Source: Budorcas taxicolor
Taxonomy: Eukaryota > Chordata > Mammalia > Artiodactyla > Bovidae
DNA length: 64,000 nucleotides
Direction of reading: 5' to 3'
NCBI RefSeq assembly: GCF_023091745.1
Contig: NC_068910.1
Span: 178,925,170-178,989,169, forward strand
The notes beneath the pieces are model-generated. The model had not been told where the DNA came from, searched no databases, and worked only from the letters and a program-made list of their open reading frames with translations. Position 1 is the first letter of the stretch, and each line of letters opens with the position of its first letter. The position numbers and the translations under genes are program-made. Below are positions 44,127 to 55,435 of the stretch, piece by piece.

Positions 44127-44329
44127 GTTCAGTTGCTTCAGTCATGTTTGACTCTTTGAGACCCTATGGACTGTAGCCCACCAAGCTCTGTCCATAGGAT
44201 TATTCAGGCAAGAATGCTGTATTGGGTTGCCATGCCTCCCTCCAGGGGATCTTCCTGACCCAGGAATTGAACTTGCATCTCCTGCATTGCAGGCAAATTC
44301 TTTACCTACTGAACCGCAAGGGAAACCAA
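44127..44329 (-). mobile_element. Bov-tA SINE, antisense
   Basis: Complete RC copy. Flanks cctaaatgtgt (44116-44126) and cctaaatatgt (44330-44340) match at 10 of 11. Confidence 0.95.
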
Positions 44330-44394
44330 CCTAAATATGTACCTATAAGTAAAAATCTTAATTTTTCTGAAACTCACGTACTTTTTTTTGTTTG

Positions 44395-44790
44395 ATGAAT
44401 ATCTTTTATTTAAGCTTTCTATTTTGTTTTGGGGTATGGTCGATTAACAAGACTTCCCTGATGGCTTAGATGGTAGAGCGTCTGCCTACAGTGCGGGAGA
44501 CCTGGGTTCAGTCCCTGGGTCGGGAAGATCTCCCGGAGAAGGAAATGGCAATCCACTCCAGTATTCTTGCCTGGAAAATCCCCTGGACGGAGGAATCTGG
44601 TAGGCTACAGTCCATGGGTTCGCAAAGAGTTGGACACTACTGAGCAACTTCACTCATAGCCGATTAACATGTTGTGATAGCTTCAGGTGAATAGGGAAGG
44701 GACTCAGCCATGCATTCACATGTTTCCCTTCTGCCACAAACTCCTCTCCTATCCAGACTACCACCTAACATTGAGCAGAGAGATACTCAC
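44395..44790 (-). mobile_element. L1 3' UTR fragment, antisense, with nested Bov-tA
   Basis: Outer pieces ttattttgttttggggtatgg and gtgatagcttcaggtg, ctcctctcctatccagac, ttgagcagag are L1 3' UTR in reverse. Confidence 0.82.
44450..44660 (+). mobile_element. Bov-tA SINE inside L1
   Basis: Full-length copy starting acttccctgatggc. The direct repeat cgattaaca at 44441-44449 and 44661-44669 flanks it. Confidence 0.95.
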
Positions 44791-45031
44791 ATTCTGGACG
44801 CTATGTTTCTTAACGTTGCTAAAGATTAAAATAAGATAGATATTTAAAACACAAGAGTAGACCTTTTGTTGACTTCTAGTAAATATGAGTTCTATACTGT
44901 TCTCTCTGACAGGTCTGTAGCCTATAGACATGTTATTTTTTCACCTACTGGTAGGAATTTATAGAGAATCCTGTTAAAACAGACAGCTTTTAGTACACGG
45001 TGGGTCATATGGTATCTTCTATAATATAATT

Positions 45032-45238
45032 GGGCTTCCCAGGTGGCTCAGTGGTAAAGAATCTGCCTGCCAATGCAGGAGACAAGGGTTTGATCCCTGG
45101 GTTGGGAAGATCCCCTGGAGAAGGGAATGGCAATCCACTCCAGTATTCTTGCCTGGGAAATCCCATGGACAGAGGACCCTGATGGGCCAATGTCCATGGA
45201 ATCGCAAAGAGTCAGACATGACGGAGCAACTAACACTT
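45032..45238 (+). mobile_element. Bov-tA SINE
   Basis: Close to consensus from gggcttcccaggtggctcag to the ctaacactttct tail. Confidence 0.95.
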
Positions 45239-46289
45239 TCTAACTAGCAGTAGCATCCCTTCTTAAAAAAATCATTACAGTGGAATTCTAAATTTTCTAA
45301 AATAATTGTAGTAAATCAACATGTGCCCTGTGTATTGACCAAATTTGATAACAGTATTTGTATTGATGAATCTATAATTAAAGATAAATATTCTGAGTAT
45401 TTACATGTGATTGAAACAAACTCTTCTGTTTATAACATTCTTAGTCACCCTATAATTTCCTGCACATTTAAGTGTTAATTCTGTGAGAATTAGCATGTAT
45501 TGTCATCCTTACTCCCAATGCAATAAGATGAAAACAACTTCAGGGTCTGAACCATTTATCCATTAGTGATGGTGAAATAAACCCATAGCTGAAATAGAAT
45601 TAAAAAATTAAGTGTTTTAATTTCAACAAAGGCAAGATGACAGATTGGTTTTGTAATAGCTGTTGACATTATGTAGACATAATGCCTGTGACCAGTATAG
45701 ACATGACATTTTATTTTCTGATTTCTTAAGTAAGTGGGATGTGTCAAAATTCCAGTTCTTCTGCTCCAACATGAGAATTGCAGAGATGACTGCACAACTG
45801 GGGCTTCTTCTTCCTGCTCAGAACCTGCTTTCTGTAAGACACAAGCAGCATCAATAGAGCTGGAAAGGCCCATGAAATAAGACACTCAAAGTACAGAAAC
45901 AGAGGTGTTTTTTTGTTTTCTTTCCTCCAAAGTTGCTCTCTGTTTCTAGACTCACTCTTTCTCAATTTTATTCAAGGTTTTTTTTTTTTTTTCATGAATT
46001 GTTTCTTCTTGAACATAAATGACTATAAAACATTTTTCAAGGGGACGTATTTTTGGGTTAATGCAGTCTCACCACAATAGGGGACCCAAACTGTGTTTGA
46101 CTTGAGCCAAAGAAAAGAAATTCCCTGGATACTTTTATGTAAACCAGATGGATAAATACACGGAGAACACTACACCAAATCTACAGATGTTTGAAGGTCT
46201 CAAAATATAAGCTAGATGCTCAAAAACCAGGATGTGAGTGTTAAAGTGAAGAACAAAATCTTACCTGATCAGGGAGATCTATTTGTAAG
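45239..46289. other. Unique sequence
   Basis: It includes a T15 run at 45977-45992. A 109-codon minus frame (45556-45885) and overlapping frames on both strands have no recognisable domain. Confidence 0.4.
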
Positions 46290-46850
46290 GATCTCCAAAC
46301 AGAAGGCATAATTTCTGTCTTGACAATTCCATAATACTTCCAGAGCCAGATTTTTTATAGCCTGGTCTACAGGTGCTTCACAATTATGCCCTACCCGAAT
46401 GTTACAACTTTGCCCTTGCCACTCCGAATGCCCTCCATGCCCACATCCCATCCCCACCCACAGTCACCATTTCCAATACTTCCCTTCCTGAGTCTTTGTG
46501 TGGCTGCTTCCTCTGCCAGAAATATCTTTCCTCCACTTCAGGTGAACTGTGACTCAACCCGCAACAATAACTCCAATGTCAATTCTGAAGTCAATAGCTT
46601 TCTGGGAATCTCTTCTCCCTACCCCAGAGCAAAATTAAGTTCTTCCCTTCTCTGTACCCCTGTATTTGCCTGCACATGGCACTTGACACACTGCTTGATG
46701 ACAAACAATATGAAGCATCACCAGTGCCATTTGCTTTACACCATCTTGCACGTGTTCATCTCCTCTTTTCCTTATGTACCCTCACAATGCAGGGCCTGGA
46801 ACATAGTATACTTAAATTGAATATTCTCAACATAATTATTAAAATCCATA
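46290..46850 (+). mobile_element. L2 LINE, sense 3' part
   Basis: The zone ggctgcttcctctgccagaaat and the end atgcagggcctggaacatagt with cttaaattgaatattct follow the L2 C-terminal coding region and 3' end. The 144-codon frame 46386-46820 lies within it and is not taken as a gene. Confidence 0.6.
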
Positions 46851-47116
46851 CCATTCATAAGTGCAAATGTCTTCAGACTACCAGTCTGTTGTCTTAAAAA
46901 AAAAAGGAGAGAAGACTGTATGACCTTTGCATATATTTGTTCTTTGAGTGCTTGTTTATTTACAAATGAATCATCAGGGTACTTTTAACGTATCAAGATT
47001 GAGTTTATTGAACTTGGCAAAATGATAAGTTCAATCATTTCCTTCTATTTCCCAAGCTAATGACTGTGTTTGTTTTATTTTAAACTCCCTTTTAAAGGAG
47101 TTTTGAACTTCATTTT

Positions 47117-47376
47117 CGGAGAAGGCAGTGGCACCCCACTCCTCTTGCCTGGAAAATCCCATGGGCGGAGGAGCCTGGACCCATGGGGTCACTAAGAGTC
47201 GGACATGACTGAGTGACTTCACTTTCACTTTTCACTTTCATGCATTGGAGAAGGAAATGGCAACCCAGTCCAGTGTTGCCTGGAGAATCCCAGGAACGGG
47301 GGAGCCTGGTGGGCTGCCGTCTATGGGGTCTCACAGAGTTGGACACGACTGAAGTGACTTAGCAGCAGCAGCAGCA
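47117..47376 (+). mobile_element. Bov-A2 SINE (dimer)
   Basis: Two units, each with small deletions, and an (agc)n end. Flanks aacttcatttt (47106-47116) and aactccatttt (47377-47387) match at 10 of 11. Confidence 0.95.
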
Positions 47377-47387
47377 AACTCCATTTT

Positions 47388-47985
47388 AAACTCCCATTTA
47401 TATACATGTGGACAGTTTTTTAGATTTAGGTTCAAGATACCCAGCATGTGGGAAATGGAGATGTACAAGGGGCCAATGGAAACATATAAGTTAAATTTAA
47501 AGTGGCTTGAAAATCTGCCTTTTGTTGGTAGATCATTGATTCATATGAGTTGTGAAGTGATATAATTTAATGTTACAAAATACCAGTCTTTTTCCATAAT
47601 TAGAATGATTTGGAAGTGGAGTGGTTTGGGGAATATTTAAAAGAGAAGAGACAGTACAGATAAGATTATTGAAAGTCAGTTTGGCCAGATGGTTAGATGT
47701 GGGAGTTAGAATCAAAAAGAGGAAAATCCCATCCAACAAATATGTATAGACATTGGCAACCGGGTCCTAGAGACAAGTAACCATTTTAATCATTAACTAA
47801 CATATTAAATTAACATTAAAAAGCCTAAACAGTGGTTGAGATTTTGACACCCATCTAAGGGAAGATGCTTTGTTCTTACAAAAAAGAAATGCAAATTTTT
47901 TTGTATAACTAGCTCATTGCTTAGGTTTGATGGGAGTGCCTGCCCTGACTAGAAAGGGCCTTTTCAGTCATATCTTATTTTGGGA
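47388..47985. other. Unique sequence
   Basis: Nothing recognised. Confidence 0.4.
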
Positions 47986-47989
47986 ACAG

Positions 47990-48200
47990 GAGTTACCATG
48001 TGAAAGGCTGAGATGGAGCTGAGGAGGGTGGGCATTTCAGCCAGAAGGGACAGTCAAGCAAAGTCTCATTGTGATCATCAGTACGAGGTTCAGTGTGCTG
48101 GAGGGTAGTGCTGGAAGGAGAGATTATTTGAGATGAAGATGGCAAGGCAGCAGGGATCAGGCCCAGAGACTTGATTTGCTACATAAAGAATCAGATTTGG
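47990..48200 (-). mobile_element. L2 LINE fragment, antisense
   Basis: ggcatttcagccagaaggg, cagtgtgctggagggtag and gagatgaagatggcaagg parallel antisense L2 words seen in the better copies of this window. Confidence 0.5.
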
Positions 48201-48601
48201 GGGAAATACCTGCAGTGATTTTTCTTCCTGACATGGTCCACTGTGCAGAGAGATGGGATGGTTGGGGATATGTGCTTTATTTTCCCCAAAATGTTATTTT
48301 CTGGATTTCCCTAGTCAAATTTTGACAGAGATAATCTTCTGAAGGCATTTTATCTCTGATCTCATAAAATGTTTATAAATGCATATAACAGTGTTTCAGG
48401 TCTCCCCATGCGGGAACACCAGGAGGAGCTTTCTGGCAGTTGTAAGGAGCTGTGCCACGTGTGCAGTAAAGAGGATGTAGTTTGTAAGGCAGGCAGAACT
48501 ATTTCTAAGAAATAAGATTCCGCCCAAAAGCTTTAGACACAAGTGTTAACTGCACAAATGGCTAAATACACTTGGTTATGGCAGGTACCAAGAGTCATTT
48601 T

Positions 48602-48871
48602 GAACCAATGAGGTCACCAACTTCAGGGCAAAAAGGCTGAGTCAGTTTTAACCATTGGCAGTTATGTTTATGAAATACCCCCCAGACTATGTAGGATGCT
48701 AGCTTTCCCTTGCCTTGGTGTGATTTAAATAACACAAGAGAATGTGAGATACCACGTCTTCCTGTAGCTCCCATTAGGACTTTCTGTAATGATAGATTTC
48801 TACTGAAAAAATGAGCTTAACCACATTTGCTCACCAAAGTCCTCTTCTTTGAGGGTCAAAACTATAAATAG
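48602..48871. promoter_or_regulatory. Cluster of transcription-factor-like words
   Basis: Within 270 bases: a CCAAT word (48605-48609), an AGGTCA nuclear-receptor half site just after it, GCTGAGTCAG (a MAF/AP-1-type site, near 48637) and CTATAAATAG (a perfect MEF2-type site, 48862-48871). Such words are frequent by chance. Only the absence of transposons around them makes this worth noting. Confidence 0.2.
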
Positions 48872-49792
48872 TCCTACAGTGAAAGCAATATCTTGTCAAT
48901 TCACAAATCTGTTATCTGGGTATAATTTCTATCATCTTTTGTTCAGTTCTTAAAACAGTACAATCATAAATATGAATCCTCAGTTTCTTTCCTTCCTTCC
49001 TTTTTCCTGCCTTACACATATACACACACAAAGATAGGCAAATACACATACGCAAAAACGGGGGAAAATATTCCTCTCAGAAATAATTCTGATAGCACAT
49101 TTAAAAAGGAGTGCCTTTGGCTTTTAGACAAACATACCTTTTCCAGATAATAGATTCTATCCAGACAGGTTTAGACACAAAAACTCAACCACCAACTGAT
49201 TGCAGTAGGTAAAATTAGGTCTCTGAATGTGTTATCTTGGTGTTTTAGAATTCTTAACTAAGATGTACTTTCAAGTACGTGTGTATATATATAATTTATT
49301 TGGTGTGATGGCAATTTAGATACCAAAAAGAAATTTGAAAGGGAAAGTGGGGAGATGGCTCAAGTAACTATAAAGAACTTAGTATTTGTATTTAAACTTA
49401 AACTCTTTCTGAACCATTATTCTTTAATTAACTTGTGACAACAACCAGTGTTGCTGGTCAGCAACCAGATCCAGATTTTTCTGCTCATTTTATGGCTTCA
49501 CCCTTCCTTGTAATAAATGATGTGTTAGATTGGCCACTGAACAAGTGGTCCATTGCCATCCTGGGGGAGAACTTGCTAAATGAAATAAGAAGAGAAACTA
49601 TAGTGGTTACCAGGTCCCAGGCCCTAGTACAGTACTTATTCATCTCTCCCTACCTGTTTGGGGAATCATCTTATCTTACATTTCAAGCTGTGTGGTTTGG
49701 TTGAGGTTTTCCTTACCCTTAGCTTCACTGATTAGTTTGGGGTTGGTTTAAGTCAATCAGCATTTCATACCCCTTTGACTAGAGTAATTGAT

Positions 49793-49812
49793 GGGGGGGG
49801 GGGGGGGGGGGG
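49793..49812. repeat. Poly(G) tract, 20 bases
   Basis: An uninterrupted run of 20 G residues (atg before, gcg after) in otherwise mixed sequence. Confidence 0.95.
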
Positions 49813-50172
49813 CGTTTACTTGCAAGTTTATTTGGGCAGTGAGCAGGCCCCAAATACTTGTTTATCTGTTAGCAGAGAAAAGTTCCATTTTGTGGACGTG
49901 CAGCTGAAAAAGTATGAATCCTGAAGCAATAATAGCTATCTAGAAACCAAGGATACCTTACTTCAGAATGAAGACAGTGCATTAAAAAAAGCCAAGTTCA
50001 GAGATGTAGAAAATCAGGCCTAGTTAATTCACTGAAGTCCTTGAATTAAGGCCCATCTAGTCCTTATTCTTGGACTTCTCATTACAGCACTCAATGGCTT
50101 CCCTACATGTTTAGGCCAGTTTTGTTGGGGTTTAAGTGGCTTGCTATGGAAAGAATCCTGTCTAGTGCTACA

Positions 50173-50297
50173 TGTGCTCAATTGCTCAGTAATGTCCAAC
50201 TCTTTGTGACCCCATGGACTGTAGCCCACCGGGTTCCTTCTGTCCATGGGGATTCTCCAGGCAAGAATACTGGAGTGGGTTGCCATTTCCTTCTCCA
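50173..50297 (-). mobile_element. Bov-A SINE (monomer), antisense
   Basis: RC Bov-A body. Flanks ctagtgctaca (50162-50172) and ctaatgctgca (50298-50308) match at 9 of 11. Confidence 0.93.
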
Positions 50298-50475
50298 CTA
50301 ATGCTGCATATCACTTTATTATTGAAGCCCAGCTTAGACTTTTACCTTCTTAGTTGTGACTCCATTAGAAGGATGATGACAAGTAAAATCATGACCCCAC
50401 AGCTATCAATGACATCAAAGACGAGTATCTCATCTTTCTTGATATTTATGATTATATATATATGTAATCACGTGT

Positions 50476-50764
50476 ATGTGTGACTCTTTGTGACCCCATG
50501 GACTGTAGCCCACCAGACTTCTCTGTCCATGGGGATTCTCCAGGCAAGAATACTGGAGTGAATTGCCATGCTCTCCTCCAGGGGATCTTCCCAACCCAGA
50601 TCTCCTGCACTATAGGCAGATTCTTTATCATCTGAGCCACCAGGGAAGCCCAAGAATTCCGGAGTGGGTAGCATATTCCTTCTCTAGCGGATCGTCCTGA
50701 CCCAGGAATCGAAGCAGGGTCTCCTCTATTACAGGTAGGTTCTTTACCAGCTGAGCTACCAGGT
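50476..50764 (-). mobile_element. Dimeric Bov-tA SINE, antisense
   Basis: Reading the minus strand: a head, a body cut at ccggaattcttg, then a second head (ggcttccctggtggctcag) and a second body. This is the same join as in the copy at 10955-11256. Confidence 0.88.
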
Positions 50765-50765
50765 G

Positions 50766-50842
50766 AATATGTATATGCGTGCATATATATTAAATATATA
50801 TATTTAATATATTTATATATTTATAAATATATATATATAATT
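50766..50842. repeat. AT-rich simple repeat
   Basis: Imperfect tata and tttaata units directly after the dimeric SINE. Confidence 0.85.
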
Positions 50843-50849
50843 GTATTAA

Positions 50850-51529
50850 AAAACAAAGCTGTTTTTGGTGAATTAATGTCTTTTTGATTAAGCGACAGGA
50901 GATTGGGTTTGCTGATTCTGCATCCAGTAATCCATAAAGCTTGCAAGTGCAATCATGTAACTTGAATGAGGAAAATAAGTCTTAGGAAGATCTAGATCTA
51001 ATATTTTAAGGATTAAGCAGTGCTGGAAGAGAAAGTCATGCTGATTAATAAAGACCCCTCTAGTGGCCATAAACAGGTAAACAGAGGGAATCACAATCGT
51101 ATTTTCTCATCTGTACTGCTCAAACACTTTGGTTCCTCTCATACCCTGCAGCTGAAGTTGTCTCATTGTGTCCAAGTGAGCTCAAATGTAGTTGGATGAT
51201 GAAGAATTGCAGCCCAGAGGCAAGCAGCAGTCATGTGCATTGAATTGTAGTTTGAAAGCTGACAGGCTTAAAATGGCTCCTAATATGCCAGAGAAGGGAT
51301 GGGGTCACTGTTTATTGTGTAATGTTCAATGGCACTATGATAAATCTACTAGAGGAAATGTGACGCCTTGTTAAGTCCCAGTAGCAGAGGCCAGAAGAAA
51401 CAGTGTCAGTTATGCAATGTTTTCCTGCATGAATATGAGGTTTATTTCAAAGAACCCTCGCAATACTGTTAACTAATATTGAGAGTGCAGCTTACACATA
51501 AGCTGTTCAAAGTATTCTATATTTTGTAT
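50850..51529. other. Unique sequence
   Basis: No gene or element is assigned. Words around 51040-51080 (gacccctctagtggccat) suggest a degraded old repeat. Confidence 0.35.
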
Positions 51530-51536
51530 TTGTACA

Positions 51537-51886
51537 AGTGAAAGTGTTAGTTGCTCAGTCGTGTCCAACTCTTTGCAACCCTGGACTGCATGCTGCCAGG
51601 CTCCTCTGTCCATGGAATTATCCAGGGAAGAATACTGGAGTGGGGTGCCGTTTCCTTCAATGTTGGATCTTCCTGACGCAACATTCATGCCTGCTGCTGC
51701 TGCTAAGTCACTTCAGTCGTGTCCGACTCTGCAACCCCAGAGACAGCAGCCCACCAGGCTCCCCTGTCCTTGGGATTCTCCAGGCAAGAGTACTGGAGTG
51801 GGGCGCCATTGCCTTCTCCACATTCATACCTAGGTCTCCTGAATTACAGGCTGATTCTTTACTGTCTGAGCCACCAGGGAAACTCC
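51537..51886 (-). mobile_element. Bov-tA SINE, antisense, split by a Bov-A
   Basis: Left part 51537-51691 (tail and body) and right part 51831-51886 (head, gagccaccagggaaactcc). The flanks share ttgtaca (51530-51536 and 51887-51893). Confidence 0.93.
51692..51819 (-). mobile_element. Bov-A SINE with (GCT)n end, inside Bov-tA
   Basis: A single Bov-A2-type unit starting with tgctgctgctgctaag. Flanks acattcatgcc (51681-51691) and acattcatacc (51820-51830) match at 10 of 11 and lie in the outer SINE. Confidence 0.95.
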
Positions 51887-51986
51887 TTGTACAGAAGAAG
51901 GCTTCTAATATATCTGCTTAAAAATGTAGCAATTAAACCCAGGCAATTAAATTAAAAAGTAATAATAAAGATAATATGGAAAATTA

Positions 51987-52016
51987 GGGAGTTCCCTGGT
52001 GGTCCAGTGGTTAAGA
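51987..52016 (+). mobile_element. CHR-type SINE head, 30 bases only
   Basis: gggagttccctggtggtcc followed by agtggttaagag is the first 30 bases of a CHR SINE. The rest of the CHR body is not found on the far side of the following Bov-tA. Confidence 0.75.
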
Positions 52017-52017
52017 G

Positions 52018-52211
52018 GGGCTTCCCAGGTGGCGCAGTGGTAGAGAATTCGCCTGCCAGTGCAGGAAATGCAAGAGATGCGGGTTCGATCCCCTCTCTGG
52101 AAGATCCCCCGGAGAAGGAAATGACACCTCACCCCAGTATTCTTGCCTGGGAAATCTCATGGACAGAAGAGCCTGGTGGGCTACAGTCCATAGCATCACA
52201 GTCCATGGAAA
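52018..52211 (+). mobile_element. Bov-tA SINE joined to a CHR head
   Basis: Full-length Bov-tA beginning ggcttcccaggtggcgcag, directly abutting the CHR head. Its 3' end is irregular (a repeated tcacagtccat). Confidence 0.92.
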
Positions 52212-52608
52212 CTGGGATGGAATGAAAGAAAATAAAGAGCAAATAATAATAAATATTTCCTCAGATTCATGTTAAAATCATCTTGAGTTTCTGAAAGAAT
52301 AAATATTAATTGATAAGAAACAAATTTAAGGTTTATTCAAAACAATATAAATGTAATAATAATTTGAAATTATTTATTTGATGGGAAACTTTCAAGATGA
52401 ATTTCACTACATAGTGTGGTTCTGATAACAGGTGGGCAGACATGGCCCTTTGAGTTCAATGTGGCCAGGCACTCTTCTAGCTATTATGGACACATTAGAG
52501 AATAAAGCATTAAGGGCACTATCCCTGACCTCATGAAGTTTACATTCTCTGGTGCAGAGAAACAGGAAATAAACCTGAGAAATAACTATATTATATATAG
52601 TATATAGT

Positions 52609-52820
52609 GAGGCTTCCCAGGTGGTGCTAGTGGTAAAGAACCTGCCTGACAATGTAGGAGACATAAGAGATGTGGGTTCTGCCCCTGGGTTGGGAAGATC
52701 CCCTGGAGGAGGAAATGGCAACCCACCCCAGTATTCTTGGCCTGGAGAATCCCATGGACAGAGAAGTCAGTTCATAAGGTGGCAAAGAGTTAGACATGAC
52801 TGAAGTGACTTAGCACAGCG
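52609..52820 (+). mobile_element. Bov-tA SINE
   Basis: Full-length copy. Flanks tatagtatatagt (52596-52608) and tatagtatgtagt (52821-52833) match at 12 of 13. Confidence 0.94.
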
Positions 52821-53190
52821 TATAGTATGTAGTATTGACAGAAGATGTTAAGTGCTATAAAGGATACAATAAATAGAATTGAGCTGTTGGAGTAGGGGTT
52901 TCATTTAAATAGGGTAGACAATGACACTTCAGCAAAAATTTGAAAAAAGTAAGGAAGGGATATCTGATGGAAGATTATTACAGATACAGGAAACAGCAGG
53001 GCAAAGATTCTGAAGAAGAAATGTACCCAGTGTGTTTGAAGAACAGGAAGGAAGTCTAAGTGTCTGGTGCAGAGTAAAAGGGATACAGTAACAGATGATG
53101 AGAACAGACAGGTGTGAAATGGAGTCTTGTAAGGATTTAGATTTTTTTAATTGAAGTATAATTGACATATAATATTATATTAGTTTCTTC

Positions 53191-53508
53191 AATATCTTGT
53201 AATAACTTATAATGGAAAAGAATCTGAAAAGCAATATATATATATGTGTGTGTGTATGTGTGTGTACTCAGACACACACACATATATAAAACTGAATCAC
53301 TTTGCGATATACCTGCTGCTGCTAAGTCACTTCAGTCGTGTCTGACTCTGTGCAGCCCCATAGACGGCGCCCACCAGGGTCCCCCGTCCCTGGGATTCTC
53401 CAGGCAAGAACACTGGAGTGGGTTGCCATTTCCTTCTCCACTGCGATATACCTGAAACATTGTAAATCAAGTGCACTTATATTAATAAATTAAAAAATTA
53501 AAAATAAC
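53191..53508 (+). mobile_element. L1 3' UTR, sense, nested in antisense L1
   Basis: ttgtaataacttataatgg, agaatctgaaaagcaatat, actgaatcactttgc and acattgtaaatcaagtgc are the L1 3' UTR in sense, ending in an A-rich tail. The antisense L1 resumes afterwards. No clean target duplication. Confidence 0.8.
53315..53441 (-). mobile_element. Bov-A SINE with (GCT)n start, innermost insert
   Basis: RC Bov-A unit inside the sense L1 end. The perfect 12-bp duplication tgcgatatacct at 53303-53314 and 53442-53453 flanks it. Confidence 0.95.
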
Positions 53509-53996
53509 ATTTATTTCAAGTGTATAATGTAAAGACTCAATATTTCTGTATAATAAGAAATGAACAGCAGAGTATGTCTAGTTAACACCCATCACCATAC
53601 ATAGTTACAGAATTTTTTTCCTTGTGATGAAAATTTTTCAGATCTACTATTTTAAAAACTTTCAAATAATGCAATTCAATATTATTAACTATGGTCAACA
53701 TGCTCTATAGTATGTCCCCATGACTTATTTTATAGCTGGAAATGTGTCCCTTTTGACACTCTTCACCCTTTGCCCCATGCCCCCACTCTGCCTCTGGTTA
53801 CCACCCAGAGGTTGTTCTCTGTATTTTTGAGTTTGGGTTTGTTTGTTTTGTTTTGTTTTCAATTTTTCCACATAAATGGCATCATACGGTATTTGTCTTT
53901 ATCTGACTTATTTCACCTAGCATAATGCCCTCTAGATTCATCCATGTTGTTGCTAACATCAAGATTTCATTTTTTTATGACTGAATAATATTGCAT

Positions 53997-54031
53997 TGTA
54001 TGTATGTATGTGTGTGTGTGTGTGTGTGTGC
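53997..54031. repeat. (TGTA)n/(TG)n microsatellite
   Basis: Three tgta units followed by about ten tg units inside antisense L1 ORF2 sequence. Confidence 0.92.
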
Positions 54032-54740
54032 ATATGTATATAAATATACATGTATACAGTCACATATTCTTTATCCACTCATCAGTAGACATTTAGGTTG
54101 CTTTCATATTTTGGCTGTTTTAAATAGTGCTACAATGAACATGGCAGTGCATATATCTTTTCAAATTAGTGTTTTTCATTTTCTTCAGAGAGATACCCAG
54201 AAGTGGAATTGCTAGATCATATGATAGTTCTATTTTTAATTTTTTTGAGGAAACTCCACACTGTTTTTCATAGTGGTTGCACCAAGGATTTAGATTTTTA
54301 ATGTGCATGAAATAAGCCCTAAGAGAGTTTTGAGCAGAAGAGGGGTATGACCTAATTCAGTGTTTTAACAGTGTCGATCTGGCTCTATTGAGGAGACTGT
54401 AAGAAGGAAAAGGTAGAAACAGGAGTATCAGTTATTGCAATAATCCATGTGATAGTGAATGCTGATTTGGATCATGGTATTAACAGTGGAGGTGGTAACA
54501 AGTAATGCTAGATATGCTTAGAAGGTAGAGCCGATAGGGATTTGCATATGTGACAATGAAGAATGGAAGACGAAGAATAAAGAGTTATTACAAGATATTT
54601 GAACTGAGTAATCCAAGTTTTGAGAGGTCATTTCCTGAGATATTAAGACTGTCTGTAGAGTAAGTTTGGGAGGAGTTAGATGAATCTGGAGTTCAGAGAG
54701 ATTCTGCCTGAGAGGTCCATTTGTGAGGGGTGGGGTGGGA

Positions 54741-55146
54741 ACCTATGTAAAGTCGTGCGACTGAATGTATAATGGCAAATAAATAAATGAAGTTTCTATT
54801 TTAAGTAACTTGCAAGACTAAATATCTATAAAAATTCCTTCTGGTATAGAACACCTAAAATGCAAAACATCTAGATAAAACATAATAAATTTTAAATAAA
54901 TAAGTCTGAGCTCTAGTAATGAAAGCAATCAGAAGCCAGATAAAGAATGATTGCACAGTGGTAAGCTAAATCTAGAGTTTCTTTTGACAGAGGGCATCTC
55001 TCAGTTCCTGAGGGCTCAGAGCCTGGCTTTTAACTGGGCCCACATATTTAGGACTGGAAACCAAGCTGCAAGGTCCTAGAATATGGTGGACAGATGACAT
55101 ACTTTAGTAAAACAAAACTTGAAATTGCTTTCTTAGAGAGTGTATT
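54741..55146. other. Unique sequence or unrecognised old repeat
   Basis: No gene. The part from 54950 to 55080 looks repeat-like but I cannot name it. Confidence 0.35.
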
Positions 55147-55346
55147 TGTTGTTGTTTAGTCACTAAGTCGTGTCTGATTCTTTTGTGACCCCAAGGACTG
55201 TAGCCTGCCAGGCTCCTCTGTCCATGGGATTTCCCAAGCAAGAATACTGGAGTGGGTTGTCATTTCCTCCACCAGAGGGTCTTCCCAATTCAAGGATTGA
55301 ACCCATGTGTTCTGATTGACAGGCAGATTCTTTACCACTAAGCCAC
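55147..55346 (-). mobile_element. Bov-tA SINE, antisense
   Basis: RC copy from ttgttgttgtttagtcac to the head ccactaagccacag. Confidence 0.94.
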
Positions 55347-55435
55347 AGTGGATTAGAATAAATCAACCCACCCCTGGAAAGGAAATATCTCCCTTTAGGG
55401 GATAGGCTGGGTGGTGGGGGTGAGGAGATATAGTA

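Larger units (their letters stand above)
48201..50161. other. Unique sequence with possible regulatory words and a G tract
   Basis: No exon or transposon is recognised over ~2 kb. It contains a (ttcc)n patch near 48988-49004 and a G20 run at 49793-49812. An 89-codon frame (49435-49704) has no domain. Confidence 0.4.
53147..54283 (-). mobile_element. L1 3' end, antisense, inserted in L2
   Basis: The outer parts (53147-53190 and 53509-54283) are L1 3' UTR and ORF2 end in reverse. The perfect 16-bp duplication aaggatttagattttt at 53131-53146 and 54284-54299 is L2 sequence. A sense L1 end and a (TG)n run lie inside. Confidence 0.92.
52430..54740 (-). mobile_element. L2 LINE, antisense, carrying a four-level nest
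   Basis: L2 pieces lie at 52430-52608, 52834-53146 and 54300-54740 (tggccaggcactcttctag, gacctcatgaagtttacattc, ttgagcagaagaggggtatg, ttattgcaataatccatg, gaaggtagagccgataggg). Exact target duplications of the inserts show that they were once continuous. Confidence 0.78.

Noticed and set aside
46386..46820. 144-codon plus-strand frame
   Set aside because: It lies in an L2 3' region; the low-complexity Pro/Ser/Thr start and lack of domains do not support a gene.
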